A stretch of DNA of 64,000 bases from Bacteroidales bacterium (GTDB lineage: Bacteria; Bacteroidota; Bacteroidia; Bacteroidales; UBA10428), in assembly GCA_035299085.1 (NCBI GenBank), contig DATGXG010000045.1, forward strand, positions 186,001 through 250,000, given 5' to 3'. A model generated the notes under the pieces. The model searched no databases and had not been told where the DNA came from. It saw only the letters and a list, made by a program, of their open reading frames with translations. Below are positions 26,193 to 34,689 of the stretch, one piece after another (position 1 is the first letter of the stretch; each line of letters begins with the position of its first letter). A program made the translations under genes and the position numbers.

Positions 26193-27257
26193 ATGATAAA
26201 AATGAAAATACTCATCACTGGTACCGCTGGTTTTATTGGGTTTCACCTGGCAAACCGTCTCCTTAAGGAAGGGCACCAGGTGGTTGGATTGGATATCATC
26301 AATGATTATTATGACATAAAATTGAAATATGCGCGTTTATTGCAAGCGGGGATTGATCAGAATGATATAGAATATAACAAACTTCTTAAGAGTTCTAAAT
26401 TCAGGAATTATCGTTTCATTAAACTGAAGCTGGATGATCGTGACAATATTAACAAGCTCTTTAAAGATGAACGCTTTGACAGGGTGTGCAACCTTGCAGC
26501 CCAGGCCGGAGTAAGATACAGCCTTACTAATCCACATGCTTATATTGAAAGCAATATAATTGGCTTTATGAATATATTGGAGGCCTGCAGGTACAATAAT
26601 ATTCAACACCTGGTTTATGCAAGCAGTTCCAGTGTTTACGGGCTAAATGGAAAGATTCCTTTCTCTGAAAAGGATAATGTTGACCATCCTATAAGTTTAT
26701 ACGCAGCTTCAAAAAAGAGTAACGAACTAATGGCTCACACTTACAGCCACCTGTTTGGTCTTCCTTCAACCGGTCTGAGATTTTTCACAGTATATGGTCC
26801 TTGGGGCCGACCTGATATGGCGTTGTTTATTTTTACCAAAGCTATAATTGAAGGTAAACCGATCCAGGTGTTCAATAATGGTGAAATGGAAAGAGATTTT
26901 ACCTATATCGATGATATTGTTGAGGGAATATATAAATTACTAATAAAACAACCTTTGGGAAATCCGGCATGGGATAGTGCTCATCCTGATCCATCCACTT
27001 CCCCGTCGCCATACAGGATATTTAATATCGGAAACAGCAATCCGGTTAAACTGATGGATTTTATTCATGCCATAGAAACAGCCTTGGGAAGAAAGGCAAT
27101 AATAGAATATTTACCGATGCAGAAAGGTGATGTAAAGAAAACATGGGCTGATGTCAGCAGTTTAGGCGAAGAAGTATCATTTAAACCGGATACGTCCATT
27201 CAGAAGGGTATAGGTAATTTTATAGAATGGTATCTTAGTTTTTATAAACCATCATGA
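26193..27257 (+). CDS. NAD-dependent sugar-nucleotide epimerase, UDP-glucuronate 4-epimerase type
   Basis: 354-residue extended SDR enzyme. The Rossmann motif GTAGFIG, '[20 protein letters not shown]', ASSSSVYG and the catalytic YAASKKSNE are all present. The segment '[25 protein letters not shown]' is characteristic of the UDP-GlcA/GalA 4-epimerase group in capsule loci. It probably supplies a uronic acid precursor, which would fit the amidotransferase genes downstream (uronamide formation), but substrate assignment is inference. A second possible start is the ATG at 26202. Confidence 0.85.
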   Translation: MIKMKILITGTAGFIGFHLANRLLKEGHQVVGLDIINDYYDIKLKYARLLQAGIDQNDIEYNKLLKSSKFRNYRFIKLKLDDRDNINKLFKDERFDRVCNLAAQAGVRYSLTNPHAYIESNIIGFMNILEACRYNNIQHLVYASSSSVYGLNGKIPFSEKDNVDHPISLYAASKKSNELMAHTYSHLFGLPSTGLRFFTVYGPWGRPDMALFIFTKAIIEGKPIQVFNNGEMERDFTYIDDIVEGIYKLLIKQPLGNPAWDSAHPDPSTSPSPYRIFNIGNSNPVKLMDFIHAIETALGRKAIIEYLPMQKGDVKKTWADVSSLGEEVSFKPDTSIQKGIGNFIEWYLSFYKPS

Positions 27258-27402
27258 TTAGTAGCATGTCACTAAAATCATTGGGTTAGTCATTTGAAAG
27301 CCAATGTTTATGAAAAATATCAACCTTGAGAAATCATTTCCGTATATAATTTAGATATTTACATCAAAATCCACCAAGAATTTACCAATTATAAATTTCA
27401 CA

Positions 27403-27669
27403 ATGACGCCAGAATACTCTCAAACAGAACAGGCAGTTCGTGATTACGTTGCCAGAAATGTGCATTATGATCTTAACAAGATAACTTCCAAAACATTGTT
27501 GTTCAAGGAAGGGATTTTTGATTCCATGGCTTTTGTACTATTAATTGATTATTTGGAACAAGGTTTCAGCATTAAAGCTTCAGATGAAGACTTGATTGAA
27601 GAAAATTTCGAATCTATTGAAGCTATATCGAAATATATTCTTCGCAAGAAGGGTGTATTTGTAGAATAG
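27403..27669 (+). CDS. Acyl carrier protein (first of two)
   Basis: 88-residue acidic helical protein with the phosphopantetheine site FDSMAF (Ser41), followed by 'VLLIDYLEQGFSIKASDEDLIEENFESIEAISKYI', the normal ACP helix II-IV pattern. It stands at the head of a block with an asparagine-synthase-like protein, a NadE-like enzyme and an AMP-ligase. It is therefore probably a dedicated carrier for an acyl or aminoacyl group used on the polysaccharide, not the fatty acid synthase ACP. The 145-base gap before it shows no clear promoter. Confidence 0.88.
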   Translation: MTPEYSQTEQAVRDYVARNVHYDLNKITSKTLLFKEGIFDSMAFVLLIDYLEQGFSIKASDEDLIEENFESIEAISKYILRKKGVFVE

Positions 27670-27693
27670 GATTTTACATCCAACAAACTCACG

Positions 27694-29688
27694 ATGTGTG
27701 GAATTTCCGGAATTTATAGTCCTTCTGGGTCAATAAATGGTGTAATCAGTATAGTGAGCAACATGCTTGCTAAGATTGAATACCGCGGCCCTGACGAATG
27801 CGGAATTTATACTAATGATCAAGTGACATTAGGCAGCGTCAGGTTAAGTATTATTGATGTAAAAACCGGGCAACAGCCACTATCTACACCCGACGGAAAA
27901 TATTGGATTGTTTTCAATGGTGAAATTTTCAATTACATTGAGTTACGGCAATCGCTGCTAAAGGCAGGTCATACTTTTATAACCGAAAGTGACACTGAGG
28001 TATTGCTTCATACCTACATGGAATATGGACCTGAAGGACTTAACCGTTTGAATGGCCAGTTTGCCGTTGCTATCTGGAATAATGAAAAAAGGGAACTTTT
28101 CATGGCCCGTGATCGTGTCGGTATTCGTCCTCTGTTTTACACTTGGTCGGGAGGTCATTTTGTATTCGGATCTGAAATAAAAACCCTGTTTGAACATCCC
28201 GACACAAGGGCAGAAATTGATCCCCTGGCTCTTTCTCAGATATTCACATTTTGGACTACTATAACTCCCCGGACTATCTTTAAGAATATTTTGGAGGTCC
28301 CACCTGGTCATTATTTAACACTTTCCGGAACTGAGTTAAAAATCCGGAAATTCTGGTCACTGCAATTTCCTGTTGACGATTCTGAAATCTATAAGGGTTC
28401 AATTAAGGATGCTTCTATGCATCTTGAGCACCTGTTGGAGGATGCTGTCAGGATCAGGTTAAGGGCTGATGTACCGGTAGCTGCATATCTTAGCGGTGGT
28501 TTGGATTCAAGTGCCACTACTGAACTGATAAAAAAAATTGCTCCTTCTGATCTTCAAACCTTCTCCATTGGTTTTGAAGATGCCGAATTTGACGAATCAG
28601 GGTACCAGAAAGAAGTATCGGATTATCTTAATACAAAACATACAGCATTTACATGCAACCGTGAGGAAATTGGTAACTGTTTTCCTGCCGTTGTTTGGCA
28701 TTCTGAAATACCTCTTTTACGTACGGCCCCTGTTCCAATGTATTGTCTTTCTAAGAAAGTAAGGGAAAACAATATTAAAGTGGTTATAACGGGTGAAGGA
28801 GCGGACGAAATGCTGGCAGGTTACGATATTTTTAAAGAGGGAATTATCCGTGAATTCTGGTCAAGGCAACCAGAGTCAAGGCTACGGCCATTATTGTTTC
28901 AGAAACTATATCCTTATATTGCCCAGTTCCACGGAAGAAATAAAAATGCACTAAAATTCTTTTTTGGATATAAACTTCTGGAAACGGAATCACCTTTTTA
29001 TTCACATTTATTACGCTGGCATAATACTTCAAACCTGTGCAACTACTTCTCAGAGGAATTGAAATCTCTGGTTGCTGTTAATGAAGGATTTGATGAAGTT
29101 ATGCAAGTGTTACCCAGTGAATTTAATAAATACAGCAGACTCGGTAAATCACAATGGCTGGAATCCGTCATTTTCATGTCTGGTTATCTGCTTTCATCCC
29201 AGGGAGATCGAATGGGAATGGCAAATTCCGTTGAAGGAAGATATCCGTTTCTGGATTACAGGGTTATGGAATTTGCTGCCAAACTGCCGCCTGGTTTTAA
29301 GATGCATGGTTTAAACGAAAAATACATTCTGAAGCAAATCATGAAAGACAGGTTGCCATTAAGTGTATTGAAAAGGCCTAAGCAAGCTTACAGGTCACCA
29401 ATTTCGGGCAGTTTATTTTCTAATACAGCAAAAAATTATACTGAAGACCTGTTATCAGAACATGAAATAAAAAGAACAGGGTTGTTTAATGCGTTAAAAG
29501 TAAATGGTTTGGTTGAGAAAATTAAAAGCTCAGAAATACAAACTGAGAACGACAATATGGCTTTGTGCGGAATACTTTCCATGCAAATTCTCTATCATCA
29601 ATACATTTTTAAAGACAGTTTCAGGCCTTCAGGGAATAAACTCACTAATCTCCGTATTTTTAGAGAAACCAATCCAATGTATACCTAA
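27694..29688 (+). CDS. Asparagine synthase-like glutamine amidotransferase (first of two)
   Basis: 664 residues. The N-terminal class II glutaminase starts directly with MCGISGIYS (Cys2 nucleophile after Met removal). RGPDE, NGEIFNY and 'SDTEVLLHTYMEYGPEGLNRLNGQFAVAIW' follow. The synthetase half has the PP-loop YLSGGLDSSATTELI and TGEGADEMLAGYDIF. Paralogs in O-antigen and capsule loci amidate sugar carboxylates or carrier-bound acids rather than aspartate. Here it sits between an ACP gene and a NadE-like gene, which argues for such a specialised amidation. Confidence 0.88.
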   Translation: MCGISGIYSPSGSINGVISIVSNMLAKIEYRGPDECGIYTNDQVTLGSVRLSIIDVKTGQQPLSTPDGKYWIVFNGEIFNYIELRQSLLKAGHTFITESDTEVLLHTYMEYGPEGLNRLNGQFAVAIWNNEKRELFMARDRVGIRPLFYTWSGGHFVFGSEIKTLFEHPDTRAEIDPLALSQIFTFWTTITPRTIFKNILEVPPGHYLTLSGTELKIRKFWSLQFPVDDSEIYKGSIKDASMHLEHLLEDAVRIRLRADVPVAAYLSGGLDSSATTELIKKIAPSDLQTFSIGFEDAEFDESGYQKEVSDYLNTKHTAFTCNREEIGNCFPAVVWHSEIPLLRTAPVPMYCLSKKVRENNIKVVITGEGADEMLAGYDIFKEGIIREFWSRQPESRLRPLLFQKLYPYIAQFHGRNKNALKFFFGYKLLETESPFYSHLLRWHNTSNLCNYFSEELKSLVAVNEGFDEVMQVLPSEFNKYSRLGKSQWLESVIFMSGYLLSSQGDRMGMANSVEGRYPFLDYRVMEFAAKLPPGFKMHGLNEKYILKQIMKDRLPLSVLKRPKQAYRSPISGSLFSNTAKNYTEDLLSEHEIKRTGLFNALKVNGLVEKIKSSEIQTENDNMALCGILSMQILYHQYIFKDSFRPSGNKLTNLRIFRETNPMYT

Positions 29689-29700
29689 ACAATTAATCAT

Positions 29701-30684
29701 ATGAGTCAACCTAAAGTAAAATTCAACAAGGATATTCTCGTTATTCCCGATATCGAAAAAGTTTGTGATACAATTGTTGCAACTCTCCGCGAAAATGTCT
29801 ATAAAACACTTAACCGGTCCGGAGGCGTAGTTGGTATTTCCGGCGGAATTGATTCTTCTGTTTGCCTGGCCTTGTCGGTTAAGGCTTTTGAAGCTGAAAA
29901 TGTACTGGGCATAATGCTTCCTGAAAAAGATTCAAGTGACGACAGTGCCATTTTTGCGCAGAAATTGGCTGAAAAATTTGGTGTTAAAGCAATAACCGAA
30001 AACATAACCGGTGCATTAACAGGTTTTGGATGCTATTTAAGGCGTGATGAGGCAGTTAAAAGAGTTTTTCCCGAATATGATCCGGCAACTCACAAGATGA
30101 AAATTGTGGTTAAGACATCCGGTTTGTATACTAATCTTCCTCCCCTGTTCTCAGTAGTTATTGTAGATAAAGAAGGAAGGGAACAAAGCAAACGTTTGCC
30201 TGCATCTGAATTTCGGCAAATTGAGGGTGCTTCAAACTTCAAACAGCGTTGCCGGATGTCCATGTTGTATTATCATGCCGAAAGACTTCATTATGCGGTT
30301 ATTGGTACACCCAACAAGCATGAGGTGGAGCAGGGATTTTTTGTTAAATACGGAGATGGAGGCGCTGATGTAATGCCGATTGCTCATCTGTATAAAACAC
30401 AAGTATACCAGTTGGCCCGATATTTGGGAGTTCCGCAGGAAATAATCAACAGGACTCCTACAACTGATACATACAGTGCAGAGCAGACGCAGGAAGAATT
30501 CTTTTATCAGATGCCATTCCACCAAATGGATCTGCTTTGGTATGGCTTCGAAAACAACTTTGATATCGGGGAAGTAGCACCGGTTATGGGAATGACAACA
30601 GAACAGGTGAAAAGTGTTTTTGTAAATTTTGAAAGAAAACTCAAGACAACAGGTTATTTGCGAATGCCTCCGATCAAAATGTAA
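29701..30684 (+). CDS. NadE-like ammonia-dependent synthetase, specialised paralog
   Basis: 327 residues of the NAD synthase family: PP-loop VGISGGIDSSVC, 'NFKQRCRMSMLYYHAERL', GTPNKHEVEQGFFVKYGDGGAD, 'IAHLYKTQVYQLARYLGVP' and PTTD. Compared with ordinary NadE it carries an insertion of about 60 residues (around 100-165, including 'CYLRRDEAVKRVFPEYDP'). It has no glutaminase domain. Context (ACP, amidotransferase, AMP-ligase) suggests it adenylates a carboxylate other than deamido-NAD, possibly using ammonia. A housekeeping NAD role cannot be fully excluded. Confidence 0.8.
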   Translation: MSQPKVKFNKDILVIPDIEKVCDTIVATLRENVYKTLNRSGGVVGISGGIDSSVCLALSVKAFEAENVLGIMLPEKDSSDDSAIFAQKLAEKFGVKAITENITGALTGFGCYLRRDEAVKRVFPEYDPATHKMKIVVKTSGLYTNLPPLFSVVIVDKEGREQSKRLPASEFRQIEGASNFKQRCRMSMLYYHAERLHYAVIGTPNKHEVEQGFFVKYGDGGADVMPIAHLYKTQVYQLARYLGVPQEIINRTPTTDTYSAEQTQEEFFYQMPFHQMDLLWYGFENNFDIGEVAPVMGMTTEQVKSVFVNFERKLKTTGYLRMPPIKM

Positions 30685-30710
30685 GAACACTTCATCCAAA
30701 TTCCACAACT

Positions 30711-32177
30711 ATGAATGCGGTCGATTATTTTTTTGAAACTTCTTCTGTATTAGAAAAGGAATTTGTAATTGGTTCAAAAGAGAAAGTAACATTCAAAAAT
30801 CTTTACAGCCAAAGCAATAATCTGGCAATATATTTGCAAAAAACGATCGGTGAAAATCAGAACATCCTTTTAATTGCTCCTAATTCAGTTTTTTTTATAA
30901 TTGCTTACCTGGGTATAATGAAATCAGGCAATACCGTTGTTCCTTTAAACCCGGAAGTTGAGCAAGCTAACCTTGATTACATTCAAAACAAATGTCAATC
31001 CCCCCTGGTCTTAACCACCTCCCGCATAAAAGCCCGTTTTGAGTTAAGAAATATTGGAATCATTGACGAAGTAATGTTGAACGAAATAACGGAAGTTAAT
31101 GAGTCCTTTCAACCTCTAAAATCCGATACGAATTCCAATCAGCTTGCTGAAATTATTTTTACCTCCGGATCTACAGGAGAACCAAAGGGTGTAATGATAA
31201 GTCATAAAAACCTGATTGCCAATACCGCGTCCATTATTCAATACCTTGTATTAGGCAGTTCTGATACTATGCTTGTAGTTCTGCCATTCTATTATTGTTA
31301 TGGACTGTCCCTGCTTCACACACATTTACGGGTTGGAGGAAGTATAGTCCTGAACAATATGTTTATTATGCTGGGTGGGATTATCAATGATCTCAAGAAA
31401 TATAAATGCACAGGATTTGCAGGGGTGCCAAGCCATTTTCAGATTCTGTTGCGAAAATCGAACAGTTTTAAAAACAGCACATTCCCGGATTTGAAATATG
31501 TAACCCAGGCAGGTGGAAAGTTGCATAACGCATTTATAAGCGAGTTCATCGAATCATTCCCATCGATAAAGTTTAATGTGATGTACGGACAAACGGAGGC
31601 TACTGCCAGGTTAGCATGGTTGCCACCGGAAATGCTTCCCGGTAAGATCGGTTCATGTGGCAAAGCAATCCCCGGTGTAACCTTGAGGGTAAGCGATGAT
31701 AAAGGAAAAGATATTAAACCGGGCGAAACAGGGGAAATACTTGCCTATGGAGATAACATCATGCAGGGATATTACAGGGACCCGGAATCTACAGCTCAGG
31801 CAATAATAAATGGCTGGCTGCGTACCGGGGACCTTGCAACCGTTGATAATGAGGGTTTTATTTATTTGACAGCCCGCAAAAAGGAAATCATTAAAGTCGG
31901 TGGCCGACGAATAAGTCCCAAAGAAATTGAGGAGGTTATAGTTTCAATGCCTGAGGTAATTGACTGTAACATTGAAGGCGTTTATGATGATTTATTGGGA
32001 GAAGCCATAAAAGCGACTGTTGTTTTGAAGGAAAACCTTGAATCACCTATTGGCATAGAACAACTTAAAGCCTGGTGTTATGAAAGGCTTGCAACCTATA
32101 AAGTACCTCAAATTATTCAGATCAGTGATAATATTACCATTACAGCAACCGGGAAGAAACTTAAAAAACAGTCATAA
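30711..32177 (+). CDS. AMP-dependent acyl/aminoacyl ligase (ANL superfamily)
   Basis: 488 residues with the adenylation P-loop 'FTSGSTGEPKGVMISHKNL', VMYGQTEATARLAW, 'GYYRDPESTAQAIINGWLRTGDLA', the hinge RKKEIIKVGG and the C-terminal catalytic Lys in TGKKLKK. It probably activates a carboxylic acid and loads it onto the ACP encoded at 27403. The acid cannot be predicted. It ends 5 bases from the convergent radical SAM gene. Similar ligases are found in exopolysaccharide loci, including those with exosortase-type systems, though no exosortase is visible here. Confidence 0.85.
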   Translation: MNAVDYFFETSSVLEKEFVIGSKEKVTFKNLYSQSNNLAIYLQKTIGENQNILLIAPNSVFFIIAYLGIMKSGNTVVPLNPEVEQANLDYIQNKCQSPLVLTTSRIKARFELRNIGIIDEVMLNEITEVNESFQPLKSDTNSNQLAEIIFTSGSTGEPKGVMISHKNLIANTASIIQYLVLGSSDTMLVVLPFYYCYGLSLLHTHLRVGGSIVLNNMFIMLGGIINDLKKYKCTGFAGVPSHFQILLRKSNSFKNSTFPDLKYVTQAGGKLHNAFISEFIESFPSIKFNVMYGQTEATARLAWLPPEMLPGKIGSCGKAIPGVTLRVSDDKGKDIKPGETGEILAYGDNIMQGYYRDPESTAQAIINGWLRTGDLATVDNEGFIYLTARKKEIIKVGGRRISPKEIEEVIVSMPEVIDCNIEGVYDDLLGEAIKATVVLKENLESPIGIEQLKAWCYERLATYKVPQIIQISDNITITATGKKLKKQS

Positions 32178-32182
32178 GTTTT

Positions 32183-33118
32183 CTATTCATGACAAGTTTT
32201 GCATCCAGGTCTGTTCATAATAGCTCCTTTATTCCGTATCGCTTGAATTTCCTTTCCATTCCAAATATCATCAAATGAATTCACAGACAAATCACCTACA
32301 ATAACATTCTCGTTATAGATTTTAGTGCAAGGCCTTACCTTATTGTAAGCAGTCACATTAAATGTGAAAAAAGACAGCTTACAGTTTTTCTTCCTTATGT
32401 AGTCTGAGAATTTGTATTTTCTTCTAATCGAGGTGACCTCTTCAATCAGTCTAAATTCTGAACAACCTATTTCCTTTGAATACTTTCTTGCATCATTCTG
32501 TTGAGATTTATTCCATGGAAGGTCAATCATCTGCCACTCAATTTGGATGTGGCTTTTATTAATTTCCTTAAACATGATGATTTTTTTAAGATTACTAATC
32601 ACCAATTCATAATTGCCATTTGTTCTATACTGTTTATAAACAGCTTCTGTTATCCCGTCTATAGCAACTACAATTCGGTCAAGTCCGGAAAGTACCAGGT
32701 TCTTCCAAAAAGTATCCGGTTTTGATATTGATAGATTTGTAGAAATAATGGTGCCAATATTCCTACTATTGGCATATTTGATATAATCTACTATATTCTC
32801 ATTTTCAAGCGGTTCGCCAATCTCATATAATGAGACGAGGAAAATATAGTTTTGTAATTTGTCAATCAATGTTTTATAATCTTCAAACGGATAAAAGAGA
32901 TTCTCCTTGGGTTCAAGACAATACAGACATTTGACTTCGCATTTCCGGCTGATTTCAACACGTAAAAACGCAGGTTTTGATTTAAGAATTCCGTCACCCT
33001 TTATCCAATAGAAGGCAGCTCTAAGTAAATTGTATACTTTTTTTGCAGAGGCATGACGAATAAATTGGAAATAGCGCTTGTACTTCCATTGTTTAATGGT
33101 TTGGCGGGATTTCATCAT
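32183..33118 (-). CDS. Radical SAM protein with SPASM-like C-terminus
   Basis: 311 residues. The radical SAM cluster motif CEVKCLYC follows RVEISRK. The barrel continues with IGEPLENENIV and 'LDRIVVAIDGITEAVYKQYR'. C-terminal cysteines (RKKNC, RPCTKIYNENV, GCKTCHE) form a SPASM-like auxiliary cluster site, and SFDDIWNGKEIQAIR is the usual segment before it. The substrate is unknown. It is the only minus-strand gene in the locus and has its own promoter (33135-33165), so it may be regulated separately. No small precursor peptide gene was found beside it. Confidence 0.82.
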   Translation of the reverse strand: MMKSRQTIKQWKYKRYFQFIRHASAKKVYNLLRAAFYWIKGDGILKSKPAFLRVEISRKCEVKCLYCLEPKENLFYPFEDYKTLIDKLQNYIFLVSLYEIGEPLENENIVDYIKYANSRNIGTIISTNLSISKPDTFWKNLVLSGLDRIVVAIDGITEAVYKQYRTNGNYELVISNLKKIIMFKEINKSHIQIEWQMIDLPWNKSQQNDARKYSKEIGCSEFRLIEEVTSIRRKYKFSDYIRKKNCKLSFFTFNVTAYNKVRPCTKIYNENVIVGDLSVNSFDDIWNGKEIQAIRNKGAIMNRPGCKTCHE

Positions 33119-33134
33119 ACAGATTTAGGCAGGT

Positions 33135-33165
33135 CAAAGATACTAATAGATATTCTGTTTTGCAA
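33135..33165 (-). promoter_or_regulatory. Promoter of the radical SAM gene
   Basis: On the minus strand TTG (33163-33165), a 20-base spacer and TATCTTTG (33135-33142) match the Bacteroidota promoter, with a transcript start about 10 bases before the ATG at 33118. Confidence 0.6.
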
Positions 33166-33267
33166 TCATCCTTAAATATTCTTACTCTAACATATAGATT
33201 TACCACAATAAAGAAGAACTTAATCAAAAATGACAAAATCTTACTCAGATTTGTCTGAGCAAACCTT

Positions 33268-33275
33268 TATATTTG
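33268..33275 (+). promoter_or_regulatory. -7 box upstream of the VOC protein gene
   Basis: TATATTTG matches TAnnTTTG; a TTTG lies at 33250-33253, but the 14-base spacing is short. The predicted leader to the ATG at 33338 is about 56 bases. Confidence 0.4.
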
Positions 33276-33337
33276 TCAAAGTATTGGTTAACAATCCAAA
33301 AGAGTTAAATTTATAAACCCTAAAACGGTATAGTCAA

Positions 33338-33772
33338 ATGGTCATTGATCATATCTGTATTGCAGTAAACAATTTAACTGAATCAATTGAGTATTGGTCC
33401 AACATATTTGGATACACTCAAATGACAATTCCAGTTCTAAATACAAGGCAGAAAGTAAAAGTTGTTTTTTTAAAGAAAGATCAAAGCATAATGGTGAAGC
33501 TTATTGAACCCACTGATGATAATAACTCACTGAAAAAGTTTGTGGAACAAGGTGGAGGTTTTCACCATATTTGCTTTAAATGTGACAATTTAGGGACCAA
33601 GATATCAGAACTCAATTCATTAGGCGTGAGAATGCTTGTTCCTCCTCAGCCCGGTGAGGCATTTGCCAATAATGAAATTGCATTCTTCTGGGCCAAAAAC
33701 AGAATTAACTTTGAATTAATACAAACCGATGAAAAAGCGGGTATCATAGATAATATAATCGACCATAAGTAA
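33338..33772 (+). CDS. VOC-family protein, methylmalonyl-CoA epimerase-like
   Basis: 144-residue glyoxalase-fold protein made of two beta-alpha-beta-beta-beta units. Likely metal ligands are His5 in IDHICIAV, a residue near MVKLIEP (Glu), His in GGFHHICF and Glu in NFELIQ. The order resembles methylmalonyl-CoA epimerase, but family members isomerise or cleave many small acids. It follows the radical SAM gene divergently and precedes the export genes, so it may act on an acid destined for the carrier-bound decoration, which is inference. Confidence 0.78.
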   Translation: MVIDHICIAVNNLTESIEYWSNIFGYTQMTIPVLNTRQKVKVVFLKKDQSIMVKLIEPTDDNNSLKKFVEQGGGFHHICFKCDNLGTKISELNSLGVRMLVPPQPGEAFANNEIAFFWAKNRINFELIQTDEKAGIIDNIIDHK

Positions 33773-33843
33773 ATGTTGAACCCAGGAATTATTCTATTCA
33801 TCAAAATAATATGACTATCCGGATTTTTTTGATTTTATGGAAT

Positions 33844-33851
33844 TATCTTTG
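33844..33851 (+). promoter_or_regulatory. -7 box upstream of the polysaccharide export genes
   Basis: TATCTTTG matches TAnnTTTG. The predicted transcript start near 33858 falls on an in-frame TTG, so translation should begin at a later ATG (33882 or 33912). Confidence 0.5.
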
Positions 33852-33881
33852 TATTAATTGTCCCAAACCCTAATTTCACTC

Positions 33882-34673
33882 ATGTACCAGAACGTTAGAC
33901 TTTCTGATAAAATGGCCAAAATTCTGGCTTTTTCAATATCCCTTATTATACTTTCTGCCTCATGCGTAACACAACGGGATTTGGAATATATGAAAAAGGA
34001 TAAACGGGTTCCGGCCGTCGTTAAGGAAGCTCCCTTTTCTGAATACAAATTACAACCTAATGATGGTTTATATATTCAAATAAACAGTCTTGATGATGCT
34101 GCGTCCAATATTTTTGCTCAGAATGCAGCTGGTGGTCAAACAACATTGGATCCTTACAGTGCCTATTTAAATTCATATGTAATTGATGAACAGGGATTTG
34201 TTCAATTACCTGTCATTGGTAAAATCAAGGTATCCGGAATCACAACCAACCAAGTCACCGATTTAATTAAAGATTCTGTGCAGAATATTCTTAGTCTGCC
34301 TGTAATCACAGTTAAATTGGTGAACCAATACGTTACAATACTGGGAGAAGTTGGAACTCCTGGCCATTATGTCTATTCTCAGAATAAATTTAATGTATTC
34401 AATGCATTGGGGCTTGCAGGAGATATTTCAGCCACAGGAAACCGTGAAGAGATAACGCTTATCAGGAATGAAAATGGAAAAACGAATAGAATAAAACTAG
34501 ACCTGACAAGTCCAGAAATATTATCATCGAATTATTTCTACATCCAGCCAAACGATGTAATTTATGTTAAGCCGTTGAGAAAACGTATCTGGGGAATGGA
34601 AACGGTACCATTTGCTGTTATTTTCTCAACAATTACTACCGGATTATTAATATACACCATCATTCAGCAATAA
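33882..34673 (+). CDS. Polysaccharide export outer-membrane lipoprotein (Wza/BexD-like)
   Basis: 263 residues from the ATG at 33882. An internal ATG at 33912 (MAKILAFSISLIILSASC) gives an even tidier lipoprotein signal, so either could be used. Lipobox LSASC sets the lipid anchor. The Poly_export domain starts at 'YKLQPNDGLYIQINSLDD' and includes GFVQLPVIGKIKVSGIT. A SLBB-like part follows (VTILGEVGTPGHYVY, 'NKFNVFNALGLAGDISATGNR'). A C-terminal hydrophobic segment (VPFAVIFSTITTGLLIYTII) may span the outer membrane. It pairs with the Wzc-like gene 16 bases downstream. Confidence 0.92.
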   Translation: MYQNVRLSDKMAKILAFSISLIILSASCVTQRDLEYMKKDKRVPAVVKEAPFSEYKLQPNDGLYIQINSLDDAASNIFAQNAAGGQTTLDPYSAYLNSYVIDEQGFVQLPVIGKIKVSGITTNQVTDLIKDSVQNILSLPVITVKLVNQYVTILGEVGTPGHYVYSQNKFNVFNALGLAGDISATGNREEITLIRNENGKTNRIKLDLTSPEILSSNYFYIQPNDVIYVKPLRKRIWGMETVPFAVIFSTITTGLLIYTIIQQ

Positions 34674-34689
34674 TTACAATAGGCTATAT

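Noticed and set aside
33858-33881. TTG start for the Wza-like gene
   Set aside because: The predicted transcript start falls at about this position, so an ATG at 33882 or 33912 is more plausible.
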